Assembly (NCBI GenBank): GCA_965228695.1
Contig: CBDDIB010000001.1
Coordinates: forward strand, 1 to 64,000
Reading direction: 5' to 3'
Origin: JAJFJD01 sp965228695
Lineage (GTDB): Bacteria > Pseudomonadota > Alphaproteobacteria > UBA8366
DNA: 64,000 nt
Part shown: piece by piece, positions 26,913 through 35,558 of the stretch
How positions within the stretch are numbered: the stretch's first letter is position 1
Layout: each line of letters opens with the position of its first letter
Notes under the pieces: generated by a model
What the model was told of the DNA's origin: nothing
What the model saw: only the letters and a program-made list of their open reading frames with translations
Databases searched by the model: none
Translations under genes and position numbers: made by a program

Positions 26913-26948
26913 ATCTTTCCTCCTTTTATTTTCTGTTGCCCCTTGAAA

Positions 26949-26992
26949 GGTACTGTATCGTACCGTATTTGTAAACGGTACGATACTGTACC
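26949..26992. promoter_or_regulatory. Palindromic operator between TetR and OsmC genes
   Basis: Two 18-base arms, GGTACTGTATCGTACCGT (26949-26966) and ACGGTACGATACTGTACC (26975-26992), are complementary at 17 of 18 positions around an 8-base AT-rich centre. Partial half-sites continue to about 27000. Position between divergent genes and size suit binding of one or two TetR dimers. Confidence 0.82.
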
Positions 26993-27018
26993 GTACCTTC
27001 AAAACCAAGGAGATTGAC

Positions 27019-27627
27019 GTGACAACCCAAGCAAAGCAGGCAAACCCTCAAATTCACCCTGTCGTATCCAAAGTTGAGCATCTGCCGCCGCCAACCGCCC
27101 TCAAATTTGAACCCGCGCGGAAGACAAAGGATGGCCTAGACCTTGAGGTGCACGTCCTCGCCGAACTGGTCCCCGGTCCTGGTCTGGTGAAGCGTGGTTA
27201 CGTCAAGCCCAACATCGCAAGCTTTGGGGCCTTCGAGCTTTACTGCGACGAGGGTGCATCCATCGGCGGCACTGATACCGCCCCGGCGCCCCTGTCCTAC
27301 CTCGCCGCCGGGATCGCATTCTGCTTTTTGACGCACCTGAAAGGCTATGCCGACAGCGAGAAGCTGAAGGTTTCATCGATTCGGATCGAACAGAGGATGA
27401 AGTTTCAGTCTCGGATTCCTGGCATGACAGTAGCCGCGGGCGAAAGCAGCCATATGGAAGGACTGTCGAAGGGAATTGAGACCTTCGTTCTCATCGAGAC
27501 CGATGAACCGCCCGAAGTCATCGCACGAATGGCCGAGGTTGCCGAGAAGGCATGCATGGCGGCGCAGACCGTCGTCAATGCCGTGCCTGCGTCCACCACC
27601 ATCATTAGCAACGGTGAGCGGATCTAG
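27019..27627 (+). CDS. OsmC family protein
   Basis: 202 aa. OsmC/Ohr proteins are thiol peroxidases for organic hydroperoxides or related detoxification proteins. The core domain runs from about residue 60, with GGTDTAPAPLSYLAAGIAFCFLTHL containing the first cysteine and AEKACMAAQTVVNAVP containing the second, the spacing expected for the catalytic pair. An N-terminal 50 residues precede the domain. Translation starts at GTG 27019 after AAGGAG. The TetR operator lies directly upstream, so it is probably induced by a TetR ligand. It leads the rightward gene set of the repeat-bounded module. Confidence 0.88.
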   Translation: MTTQAKQANPQIHPVVSKVEHLPPPTALKFEPARKTKDGLDLEVHVLAELVPGPGLVKRGYVKPNIASFGAFELYCDEGASIGGTDTAPAPLSYLAAGIAFCFLTHLKGYADSEKLKVSSIRIEQRMKFQSRIPGMTVAAGESSHMEGLSKGIETFVLIETDEPPEVIARMAEVAEKACMAAQTVVNAVPASTTIISNGERI

Positions 27628-27678
27628 CGCCGCACAAGAAAACATCCAATGCAACTCCAAACATGAACGGGAGTAGTC

Positions 27679-28829
27679 ATGAGCAGAAATACAAAGACTG
27701 TGAATAAGAGTCGTAAGCCAATCATGGGCGGACGCGAGTCCGTCAAGGTGGCGACCATCCAACAGCCGTCAATCTATCTCGACCGAGAAGGCTGTGTTCG
27801 GCGAGCCTGTGAACTGATCCGCGAAGCGGGCGCGGCCGGTGCTGAACTGGTGGCCTTCCCCGAAGTATGGCTAGCCGGATATCCCTATTGGAGCGAGGGG
27901 TGGGAGGCGGATAGCCAACGTTGGGTTCAAGGCAGGGTCCGCTTTCGCGATGCCGCGATAACCGTTCCAAGCGAAGATACCGAGACCATTGGTCGAGCCG
28001 CGCGCGAGGCGAATGCCGTCGTGGTGCTGGGTTGTAACGAACTCGACTCCCGCCCCGAAAGCGACACCATCTATAACAGCCTGCTGTTCATTGACCGGGA
28101 CGGTTCGCTGCTCGGCTCCCACCGAAAACTCGTTCCCACGGCCGTTGAGCGCTCGTTCTGGGGTAACGGCGACATGGCGGATTTGCAGATGGTGTTCGAG
28201 ACCGATATTGGCCGTGTCGGCGGGCTCTGCTGCGGCGAACATACAATGACGTTGGCGCGGGCCGTCGCCATTTCGCAGGGAGAAGATTTTCACATAGCAG
28301 CATTCCCCGGTGCATTCAGCATGAAGGGTAAGAAAATGCTGCATGAATTCGATACCAACGGCACTTTCATCGGTCAGGCATTGGCGCGGGCGCATGCAAT
28401 TGAATCAGGGGCATTCGTGCTGCTCACCTGCGGCCACACGGAGGAAAATGACATCCCGGACGATTTCCCATGGAAGGGAAAGAGCAATATGAACATTCCT
28501 GGGCAAAAGGAGGCAGCACTATTTTATCGCCGTTGGGTGCGCCGATCGCCGGCCCAAGCCTTGAACCCGGCATTATCTACGCTGATTGCCATGCATGGAT
28601 GCGAAAAGCACACCATGCAATTCTCGACAGTTGTGGTCACTACGCCCGCCCCGATCTTCTGCGCCTCATGGTGAATACCGAGGGTGGTTGGCGACGGGCA
28701 GGGACGCCGAGATTCTCAGAACTACCGCGTGATGGTCTGCAGCGTGCCGCGGAGCGCCATGATGTAGATGGCGACGTCGTGGTCGAGGTGGCCGCTGATA
28801 TGGACGCTGTCAACGCCGCGTCCGGATAA
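27679..28829 (+). pseudogene. Nitrilase, interrupted by one frameshift
   Basis: Nitrilases hydrolyse nitriles to carboxylic acids and ammonia. The first frame (27679 to about 28500) carries the whole catalytic triad: Glu in AFPEVW, Lys in GSHRKLVPT and Cys in GLCCGEHTM. After MNIP the coding signal moves to the frame one base earlier, giving WAKGGSTILSPLGAPIAGPSLEPG, then AWMRKAHHAILDSCGHYARPDLLRLMVN, which is the normal nitrilase C-terminus. A single missing base near 28495-28510 explains this; without it the protein ends aberrantly at 28674. Full length without the shift would be about 380 aa. Real decay, sequencing error or slippage at CAAAAGG are all possible. Confidence 0.82.
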
Positions 28830-28903
28830 GAAATCCTCAAAAAAACTCTGCGGGTCGAACCACAATATTTACCGCGCCCGATCCAGGGTCATGGAGCATC
28901 CTA

Positions 28904-29713
28904 ATGTCACCTTCCAGTTTTGTCGTTCAACGCAACGGTCAAGAAGCAACCGCCGATGAATTGGCGGCACTGGCCTTTGCGGGCTATGCACATTTCACTG
29001 CCATGCAGGTTCGCGGAGGGCAGGTTCGGGGGCTTGACCTCCATCTGAAGCGGTTGCGCGTTGCGTCGCTCAAGTTGTTCGGTAAGGCGTTGCCTGACAA
29101 TCAAATACGGTCCTATCTGCGCGACGCGCTGAAGATTGGACCGGCGAAGCTCTCGTTGATAGCCACGGTGTACTCACCGGCCGGCGAATTCACGGTGGCG
29201 GGGACCGATATCGAGCTCGAGGTACTGGTCCGCACCGGACCTCCGGCATCCGGTCCGCAGGGACCGCTGAAACTGGCAACCTTTGAATACGAACGATTCC
29301 TTCCAGCCGTGAAGCATGTCGGCGAGGTAGCCAAGACATACTGCCTCCGTCAGGCAGTCGAACAAGGCTTCGACGACGCCGCTTTCGTCGACCGCCAAGG
29401 CCGCCTCAGCGAAGGGTCAATTTGGAATCTAGCCTTTTGGGACGGTAACGCGGTGGTTTGGCCCGACGCCAAGATGCTAGGCGGCACCACAATGGACATT
29501 GTCCGCCGCCAACTGGAGCGCCTCGGAGTTCCACAACGGGTCCAGGCGATTACGCTTCCCGGCTTAGCGACGTTTAGCGGGGGTGTGGTCATGAACTCGT
29601 GGACGCCGGGTGTGGCGGTGAACCGGATCGGCTCCGTGCCGTTGCCCGACGCGCCGTCCTTCTCGGAATTGCTTCACCAGGCCTATCAAGCTGAACCACC
29701 CACCTCACCGTGA
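28904..29713 (+). CDS. Class IV PLP-dependent aminotransferase-fold enzyme
   Basis: 269 aa, D-amino-acid / branched-chain aminotransferase fold, which also includes aminodeoxychorismate lyase. The N-terminal domain has DLHLKRLRVASLKLFGK; the PLP lysine is probably in GEVAKTYCLRQAV near residue 145, followed by DAAFVDRQGRLSEGSIWNLAFW and MLGGTTMDIVRRQLERLGV, the phosphate-binding signatures. GGAG lies seven bases before ATG 28904. It follows the nitrilase remnant by 74 bases and precedes an AhpD-like gene. Whether it is a transaminase or lyase cannot be told. Confidence 0.85.
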   Translation: MSPSSFVVQRNGQEATADELAALAFAGYAHFTAMQVRGGQVRGLDLHLKRLRVASLKLFGKALPDNQIRSYLRDALKIGPAKLSLIATVYSPAGEFTVAGTDIELEVLVRTGPPASGPQGPLKLATFEYERFLPAVKHVGEVAKTYCLRQAVEQGFDDAAFVDRQGRLSEGSIWNLAFWDGNAVVWPDAKMLGGTTMDIVRRQLERLGVPQRVQAITLPGLATFSGGVVMNSWTPGVAVNRIGSVPLPDAPSFSELLHQAYQAEPPTSP

Positions 29714-29763
29714 GGTCGATCCGACCGAATCCTCAGGCAGACAGTCAACAAGGAACACCGAAC

Positions 29764-30225
29764 ATGATTGAGCGGTTCAACTATCTCGAAATCAATCCGA
29801 AGGCAGCCGCTGAACTTGCCGCCGTCAACAAGCGCGTTGGCTCGATCGATAAGAAACTCCGGGCACTTGTGGAGTTGCGGGTCTCTCAAATCAATGGATG
29901 CGCCTATTGTGTCGACCTTCATTCGGAGCAAGCGAGGACGGAAGGTGAAACCCAGCAGCGCCTTGATGGTATTGCCGTATGGCGTGAATGTCCCTTCTTT
30001 GACGATCGCGAACGCGCCGCTCTCGCCTGGACCGAAGCGGTAACGCGCCTGCCCAGTACGAACGCACCGGACGACATCTACGAGAGTCTGAAGTCCTACT
30101 ATTCCGAGGAGCAGATTGTCGATTTGACGTTGATCATCTCGTTGATGAACGCGTGGAACCGCCTCGCCGTGGCTTTTCGTCACCTGCCCGACAAACGAAG
30201 GCCTTCGACGCCAACTCAGCTGTGA
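29764..30225 (+). CDS. AhpD-like carboxymuconolactone decarboxylase family protein
   Basis: 153 aa alkylhydroperoxidase-like helical protein. The redox-active motif is visible as NGCAYCVDLHSEQAR (CxxC followed by the conserved His) near residues 45-60. Family members act as peroxidases or reductants for peroxiredoxins. ATG 29764 has AAGGAA upstream. With OsmC in the same module it points to peroxide or electrophile defence. Good family confidence; precise role unknown. Confidence 0.9.
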   Translation: MIERFNYLEINPKAAAELAAVNKRVGSIDKKLRALVELRVSQINGCAYCVDLHSEQARTEGETQQRLDGIAVWRECPFFDDRERAALAWTEAVTRLPSTNAPDDIYESLKSYYSEEQIVDLTLIISLMNAWNRLAVAFRHLPDKRRPSTPTQL

Positions 30226-30320
30226 AAACGCGCCGCCTCGATTTCCAATTGCGGAGCGATTGAGGCGGCTACCGGTATGGATGATGACTTCGCCGCCACT
30301 ATCCCCAAAAGGGTTCGAGC

Positions 30321-31013
30321 ATGAATAGATATAACGACACGAACCGGTTTCTCGAGGACACAAGCGTCAGCGCTTATGTCGCGCTGCCATTCGCCTTCTA
30401 CCTTCTAATTTTGCTCCTGGTCACGACACCGACGGTGGCAAACTGGTTTCATGCCGACCCGATCTTGAAGATATTCCCCAAAGCAGTGACGCTTTGGGGA
30501 ATCCCAGCGCTGTCGATTTCGCTCTTTCTCTTTTGGAAGTCTCTGAAACCTATCCAGCCGCAAGCGGTTCCTTCGTCTCTCAAATTCGCCGTTTCGGGAT
30601 CGGGAACCGCAATCGTCGCACTCGTCGTTCTGCGCCTGATGGCCGGTGAGCATCTGCCGGCGGCAGTCCCGCCCGAGGAAAGCGTCAAGCCCGGGTATCT
30701 GCTCGGCATGTCCGCCGGCCTCGCCGAAGAGCTGATAATTCGCCTCGGCGTGACACCGCTAACTTTTGTCATCCTGCGGCGTCGATTGGGATTTCATTGG
30801 TCAGCGCTTTTCACAATAGTCGTCGCGGCACTGAGCTTTGCCGTGTGGCACGAGGCCGGCAGCGGTGCCGAGCCGTTCATACTCCAGCATTTTTTGACCC
30901 GCTTCATGATCCCGGGCGTGATGATGGGATTGATGGTGTTCTACATAAGCCCGATTTTTGTGGTCGCCCTGCACTGCACCGCCCACATCATGATCCCACT
31001 GCTTTTTGTTTAG
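30321..31013 (+). CDS. CPBP family intramembrane glutamic endopeptidase
   Basis: 230 aa with six or so membrane helices. The CPBP/Abi signature is visible: AEELIIRLG (EExxR) near residue 138, SFAVWHEAG near 175, and a last motif FVVALHCTAHI near the C-terminus. Related proteins process prenylated or bacteriocin-related substrates or confer bacteriocin self-immunity. It closes the rightward gene set of the module, 96 bases after the AhpD-like gene and 92 bases before the right repeat copy. Confidence 0.85.
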   Translation: MNRYNDTNRFLEDTSVSAYVALPFAFYLLILLLVTTPTVANWFHADPILKIFPKAVTLWGIPALSISLFLFWKSLKPIQPQAVPSSLKFAVSGSGTAIVALVVLRLMAGEHLPAAVPPEESVKPGYLLGMSAGLAEELIIRLGVTPLTFVILRRRLGFHWSALFTIVVAALSFAVWHEAGSGAEPFILQHFLTRFMIPGVMMGLMVFYISPIFVVALHCTAHIMIPLLFV

Positions 31014-31105
31014 AGTTTAAGCGAAGCCGAAAGACAGTTTTCCCAGTCCGCGACCGGACAATCCGAGACCAAAACGTCAGACCGCTACCGGCCATTGACG
31101 CGGTC

Positions 31106-31236
31106 CGGCGCCGATCTAAGCCGCCGCGTCCTCGCGGATCATCGCGGCGGCCTTCTCCGCGATCATGATCGTCGGCGCGTTCGTGTTGCCGGTGGTCACC
31201 GTCGGCATCACCGACGCGTCGACCACCCGCAAGCCG
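31106..31236. repeat. 131-bp direct repeat, right copy
   Basis: The 3' end of the intact GMC oxidoreductase gene plus ten bases beyond its stop; matches 26024-26154 with four mismatches. Same orientation, 5,082 bases apart. Confidence 0.9.
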
Positions 31237-32711
31237 CCGATGCCGTGCACGCGCAGCCGGGAGTCGACCACCGCCATCGGGTCTTCGCCCATCTTGCAGG
31301 TGCCGACCGGGTGGTAGATCGTCGTGCCCTGGCTTTGGGCGTACTCGCGCACCTGGTCGATCGTGTCCATCGGTGTGCCGGGGCGCACTTCGCCCTCGGT
31401 GTAGTTGGCCATCGCGGGCGCGGCGAAGACCTTGCGCGTCTGTTCGATCCCCGCTTTCAGGACATGCAGATCGCTTTCCGCGGACAGATAGTTCGGACGG
31501 ATGACCGGCGGCACGAACGGATCGGCGCTGCCGGCCATGATCGTCCCGCGACTTTCCGGGCGAGCCGGACAGATCGCGACCGCCATGCCGGGTTTGCGCT
31601 CCAACACGTTCTTGCGGTCCGGTTCGAAACTGACCGGGGCGAACAGCAATTGCAGGTCCGGGCTGCTCAACCCTTCACGGCTGCGGGTGAACATCATTGC
31701 GCTGGTGGCACCGAAAGTCAGCGCACCGTCGCCGCGCAGCACCCAGCGGATCACCTCGGGCACCACACGGGGAAAGCGCGCCTGCTGGTTCATAGACACC
31801 GCGTTTTTCACCCGGTGCGCGATCCGGACCACGTAGTGATCCGACAGGTTGTCACCGACGCCCGGCAGATCATGCAGCGTTTCGATGCCGAGCGATCGCA
31901 GATGCGCCCCCGGCCCGATTCCCGACACCTGCAGCAATTGCGGCGAGTTGGTCGCGCCGCCGCACACGATGACTTCACCGTCGGCGTGCAGCTCCCGCAT
32001 CCGGCCCTCTTGCCGGAAAGAAACGCCGACGCACTTTTTGCCCTCGAACACCAGCTTCGCCGCCATCGCGTCCGTTTCGATCTTGAGGTTCGGACGCCCC
32101 TTCGCCGCGGCCAGAAATGTCTGCGCGGTAGACGCCCGGCGGCGGCCCATCCGCGTCATCTGCGAATAACCCACGCCTTCCTGCTGCGCGCCGTTGTAAT
32201 CCGCCGTCAGCGGGAACCCGGCCTGTTGCGCCGCTTCCACGAAGACATCGGTCAGCGGCAGGATCGTCCGCGCCTCCTCCACCTTGAGGGGACCGCCCTT
32301 TCCCCGATAGATGGCATCGCCGCCTTCTTGAAAGTCTTCGGATTTTCTGAAGTACGGCAGGATTTCGTCGTAGGACCAGCCCTTGCAGCCGCGCTGCGCC
32401 CAGCCATCGTAGTCGGTGCGGTTGCCGCGCACATACTGCATGCCGTTAATCGAGCTGGATCCGCCCAGCACCTTGCCGCGCGGCCAATGAATACGGCGGC
32501 CGCCGCTGCCTGGCTCGGGCTCGCTGCTGTACATCCAGTTGATCGACTTGTTGTACAGCAGCGTGCGTACGCCGGCGGGAATGTGGATGAAGGGGTTACG
32601 GTCCTTGGGGCCCGCTTCGAGCAGGACGACATTGGCGCCGTCCTCACTCAACCTGTTGGCCATGACGCAACCAGCCGAACCTGCGCCGACGACGATATAG
32701 TCGATACCCAT
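31116..32711 (-). CDS. GMC family FAD-dependent oxidoreductase (choline/alcohol dehydrogenase-like)
   Basis: 531 aa. Oxidises an alcohol with FAD. The N-terminal dinucleotide motif GAGSAGCVMANRLSE, the GMC signature 1 PRGKVLGGSSSINGM, signature 2 GATNSPQLLQVSGIGPG and the C-terminal YHPVGTCKMG with catalytic His followed by VVDASVMPTVTTGNTNAPTIMIAEKAA are all intact. It lies 77 bases downstream of a MoaD-like gene and after a molybdenum hydroxylase subunit on the same strand, which suggests one operon. Its 3' end is duplicated at 26024-26154. Confidence 0.94.
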   Translation of the reverse strand: MGIDYIVVGAGSAGCVMANRLSEDGANVVLLEAGPKDRNPFIHIPAGVRTLLYNKSINWMYSSEPEPGSGGRRIHWPRGKVLGGSSSINGMQYVRGNRTDYDGWAQRGCKGWSYDEILPYFRKSEDFQEGGDAIYRGKGGPLKVEEARTILPLTDVFVEAAQQAGFPLTADYNGAQQEGVGYSQMTRMGRRRASTAQTFLAAAKGRPNLKIETDAMAAKLVFEGKKCVGVSFRQEGRMRELHADGEVIVCGGATNSPQLLQVSGIGPGAHLRSLGIETLHDLPGVGDNLSDHYVVRIAHRVKNAVSMNQQARFPRVVPEVIRWVLRGDGALTFGATSAMMFTRSREGLSSPDLQLLFAPVSFEPDRKNVLERKPGMAVAICPARPESRGTIMAGSADPFVPPVIRPNYLSAESDLHVLKAGIEQTRKVFAAPAMANYTEGEVRPGTPMDTIDQVREYAQSQGTTIYHPVGTCKMGEDPMAVVDSRLRVHGIGGLRVVDASVMPTVTTGNTNAPTIMIAEKAAAMIREDAAA

Positions 32712-32788
32712 GATGCCTCGGTCTCCGACAGACGTGTGAAGACCAAAACTGTATCGCTAACGCCGGATTGGCGACAAATCCGGCGGGT

Positions 32789-33055
32789 TCAACCGCCTTC
32801 GAGTTTGGGGATGAAGAAAACTTCGCTGCCTTCGCGGACCGGCTGGATGTAGTTGCCGGATTCGTGGATTTCACCGTCGATGGCGACGGTCGTCTCCTCT
32901 TCGAGATGTTCGGCCAGACCCGGATACTGCGCGTCCAGCGCCTTGATGACGCCGCGCAGGTTCCGGGCCTGAATCTCGAACTCTTTCTTGCCGTCCGTAT
33001 ACAGGTGGCTCAACCCATCGGTAAAAACGACGCGTACGGTGACGTCGCCATCCAT
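32789..33055 (-). CDS. MoaD/ThiS-like ubiquitin-fold protein
   Basis: 88 aa ending in Gly-Gly after PKLEG, the adenylation and thiocarboxylation tail of sulfur-carrier proteins. The body (VRVVFTDGLSHLYTDGKKEFEIQA, then LRGVIKALDAQYPGLAEHL and VAIDGEIHES) has the beta-grasp pattern with the EVFFIPKL final strand. It begins three bases after the stop of the molybdenum hydroxylase gene, so the two are translated together. It may donate sulfur during cofactor synthesis or maturation of that enzyme, or for another compound; this is inference. No moaE or moeB lies nearby. Confidence 0.85.
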   Translation of the reverse strand: MDGDVTVRVVFTDGLSHLYTDGKKEFEIQARNLRGVIKALDAQYPGLAEHLEEETTVAIDGEIHESGNYIQPVREGSEVFFIPKLEGG

Positions 33056-33058
33056 GAC

Positions 33059-35338
33059 CTAGAGCTCGCCCCCGTCACGATGGTCGAGCGCTTCCAGCAA
33101 TTTCGGCGGCGACATCGGCAACGAGTCCATCCGCCGTCCGGTCGCATTGGCGATCGCGTTCGCGATGGCCGCCATCGTCGGACAGATATTAACCTCGCCC
33201 ACGCCCTTCACGCCGAACGGATGGTTCGGGTTCGGCACCTCGACGACGACCGTCTCGATATACGGCAGATCCGATGCCACGGGCACCCGATAGTCGAGGA
33301 ACCCGGGATTGGAAAGGCGGCCCTCGTCGTCGTAGATGTACTCCTCGTTCAGCGCCCAGCCGATGCCCTGGACGACACCGCCCTGCATCTGGCCTTCGAC
33401 ATAGCCCTTGTGGATCGCCCGGCCCGCATCCTGCGCGCAGACGGCGCGCAGGACCGTTACTTTGCCGGTGTCCGGATCGACTTCGACGTCGATGAACTGG
33501 GTGCAAAAGCCTGGCGCTTGTCCGCCGGCGGCGACCGAATTCGACGTGCCGATCGGGCCGCCGGTTGCGCCCGCCTTGGCTGCGATTTCGCCAATCGACA
33601 GCGGATCGAAATCGCCCACATTGCTGCTGGCCGGACGGGCTTGCCCGTCTTCCCAAACCACGGCGTCCACATCGACGTCCCAGATGATCGCGGCGCGCGC
33701 GCGCAAATCCTCGATCACCTTCTCGCAGGCACCGATCACGGCCATGCCGCTGGCATAGGTCACCCGCGACCCGCCCGTAACATGGGTGTAGGGCACCGAC
33801 GTGGTGTCGTTCACCGTCGCACGGACCTGGTCGTAATCGATACCGAGCGTCTCGGCCGCCATGATCGCCATGGAAGCACGCGATCCGCCGATGTCGGGGC
33901 TGCCGGTGGCGACGACCACGGTGCCGTCCGCGTTCACATACACGGTCGCGCCGGATTCGCCCGCACCGTTGAACCAATAGCCGGATGCAACGCCGCGGCC
34001 CTGGTTCGGGCCCAGTTTCTCCTTGTAACCCGGGTGTTCCAGGATCGCGTCGACGGTTTCGCTATACCCCTCATGGGCAAGCTTGGGGCCGGCGATGGTC
34101 TGCGTGCCGATATGCGCCGCATTCTTTTGCCTGAATTCCAGCGGGTCCATGCCGATCTTCTTGGCGAGAATATCCAACGCGCTTTCCGCCGCGAAATTCG
34201 AGATCGGTGATCCGGGCGCACGATAGGCCGCCGCCTTGGGCCGGTTCGAGACGACATCGAAGCCTTCGGTCCGCTGGTGCGGAACGTCATAGGGCGCAAA
34301 CGCGCACATGCAGGCATTCATAACGGGAGAGCCCGGAAAGGCGCCCGACTGGAATTTGAAAACGCCCTGCGCCGCCGTGATCGTACCGTCCTTCTTGGCG
34401 CCGACCTTGACCCACATCGACGACCCGGAGGTCGGCCCGGTCGCGCGGAACACTTCGTCGCGCGACATGGCGAGACGGACCGGCGCGCCGGCCTTCTTCG
34501 ACAGCACCATCGCCACCGGCTCGACATAGACAACCGTCTTGCCGCCGAAGCCGCCGCCGATCTCGGCCGGGTTGACCTTCAGGTTGCCGAGCTTCATGCC
34601 GACGATCTTGGCCGTCAGGTTACGGACCACGAAATGGCCCTGGCTCGCGCTCCACAGCTCGCCCTGGCCGTCGGGGTCGTAGCGGGCGAGGCAGGCATGC
34701 GGCTCGATGTAAGCCTGGTGCACCGGCTTGGTCTTGAACTCGTGCTCGACGATTTCGTCGGCTTCCGCGAAGCCGGCTTCGACGTCGCCAATCTCGAACA
34801 CCACATTGCGCGCGACGTTCGACGGCTTGGTCGGGGCCGGCTCGACGCCGCGCGTAATCATGTCCTCGAACAGCAACGGCGCGTCCGGGGCCATCGCCTC
34901 GTCGACGTCGATGACATGCGGCAGGACTTCGTAATCAACTTCGATCAACGCAATCGCCTCGTTCGCAATCGCCGCGCTCGTGGCGGCGACGGCGGCGACG
35001 GCGTGACCGTCATACATCGCCTTTTCGCGCGCCATGATGTTCCGGGTGATATGCCAGAAATTGACCTGCACACGGGCCGGGCCGACATAGGCGAAATTCT
35101 GATCGGGAAAGTCTTCCGCCGTCATCACCGCCTTGACGCCCGGCAGGGCCTCGGCCTTGGACGTATCGATCGATTTGATCAGCGCATGCGCGTGCGGGCT
35201 GCGAAGGATCTTGCCGTGCAACATGCCGGGAAGGCTGAAGTCGTTACCGAATTTGGCAACACCGGTCACCTTCGGCACGCCGTCCGGACGAACAGGAGCG
35301 GTTCCGACGAATTTGTATGGACTTTTAATCTCGTTCAT
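33059..35338 (-). CDS. Xanthine-dehydrogenase-family molybdopterin-binding subunit
   Basis: 759 aa molybdenum hydroxylase large subunit. The a/b hammerhead domain opens with VRPDGVPKVTGVAKFGNDF; molybdopterin-binding parts include GGGFGGKTVVYVEP, AYRAPGSP and GSPDIGGSRASMA; the catalytic glutamate is probably in GVKGVGEVNICPTMAAIANAI near the end. The [2Fe-2S] and FAD subunits that normally complete the enzyme are not encoded in the flanks, so it must use partners elsewhere or a different electron acceptor. It is the first gene of a run with the MoaD-like and GMC genes. Substrate is probably an aldehyde or N-heterocycle (family knowledge). Confidence 0.92.
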   Translation of the reverse strand: MNEIKSPYKFVGTAPVRPDGVPKVTGVAKFGNDFSLPGMLHGKILRSPHAHALIKSIDTSKAEALPGVKAVMTAEDFPDQNFAYVGPARVQVNFWHITRNIMAREKAMYDGHAVAAVAATSAAIANEAIALIEVDYEVLPHVIDVDEAMAPDAPLLFEDMITRGVEPAPTKPSNVARNVVFEIGDVEAGFAEADEIVEHEFKTKPVHQAYIEPHACLARYDPDGQGELWSASQGHFVVRNLTAKIVGMKLGNLKVNPAEIGGGFGGKTVVYVEPVAMVLSKKAGAPVRLAMSRDEVFRATGPTSGSSMWVKVGAKKDGTITAAQGVFKFQSGAFPGSPVMNACMCAFAPYDVPHQRTEGFDVVSNRPKAAAYRAPGSPISNFAAESALDILAKKIGMDPLEFRQKNAAHIGTQTIAGPKLAHEGYSETVDAILEHPGYKEKLGPNQGRGVASGYWFNGAGESGATVYVNADGTVVVATGSPDIGGSRASMAIMAAETLGIDYDQVRATVNDTTSVPYTHVTGGSRVTYASGMAVIGACEKVIEDLRARAAIIWDVDVDAVVWEDGQARPASSNVGDFDPLSIGEIAAKAGATGGPIGTSNSVAAGGQAPGFCTQFIDVEVDPDTGKVTVLRAVCAQDAGRAIHKGYVEGQMQGGVVQGIGWALNEEYIYDDEGRLSNPGFLDYRVPVASDLPYIETVVVEVPNPNHPFGVKGVGEVNICPTMAAIANAIANATGRRMDSLPMSPPKLLEALDHRDGGEL

Positions 35339-35558
35339 TTGAAGGCCCTTTCACGGCGGCGCGCTTTCCCCAAACTCCGGCGCATTTTCATTGGAAACCG
35401 GGCAACGGCGCTGACCGCTCTCACCCGTTCGACCGCGCTACGCCCGAAGGCGTCCGATCCGGCCGAAGGAGATGGATTGATTCGCTTAACCCCAAGTCTA
35501 GCGTCCTGGGAAATATCGACGCAAGTTGTAATACCATGACACCCCCGGCGGGGCGACC

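Noticed and set aside
28495..28512. Programmed -1 frameshifting in the nitrilase
   Set aside because: CAAAAGG is a weak slippery site with no clear downstream structure; base loss or sequencing error is more likely.
31095..32852. A 585-residue open frame opposite the GMC oxidoreductase gene
   Set aside because: It is the antisense shadow of a well supported GC-rich gene; no start signal, domains or motifs.
32768..35539. Long open frames on the plus strand opposite the molybdenum hydroxylase gene
   Set aside because: Shadow frames rich in Arg, His and Gly; the opposite strand carries intact motifs of the real gene.
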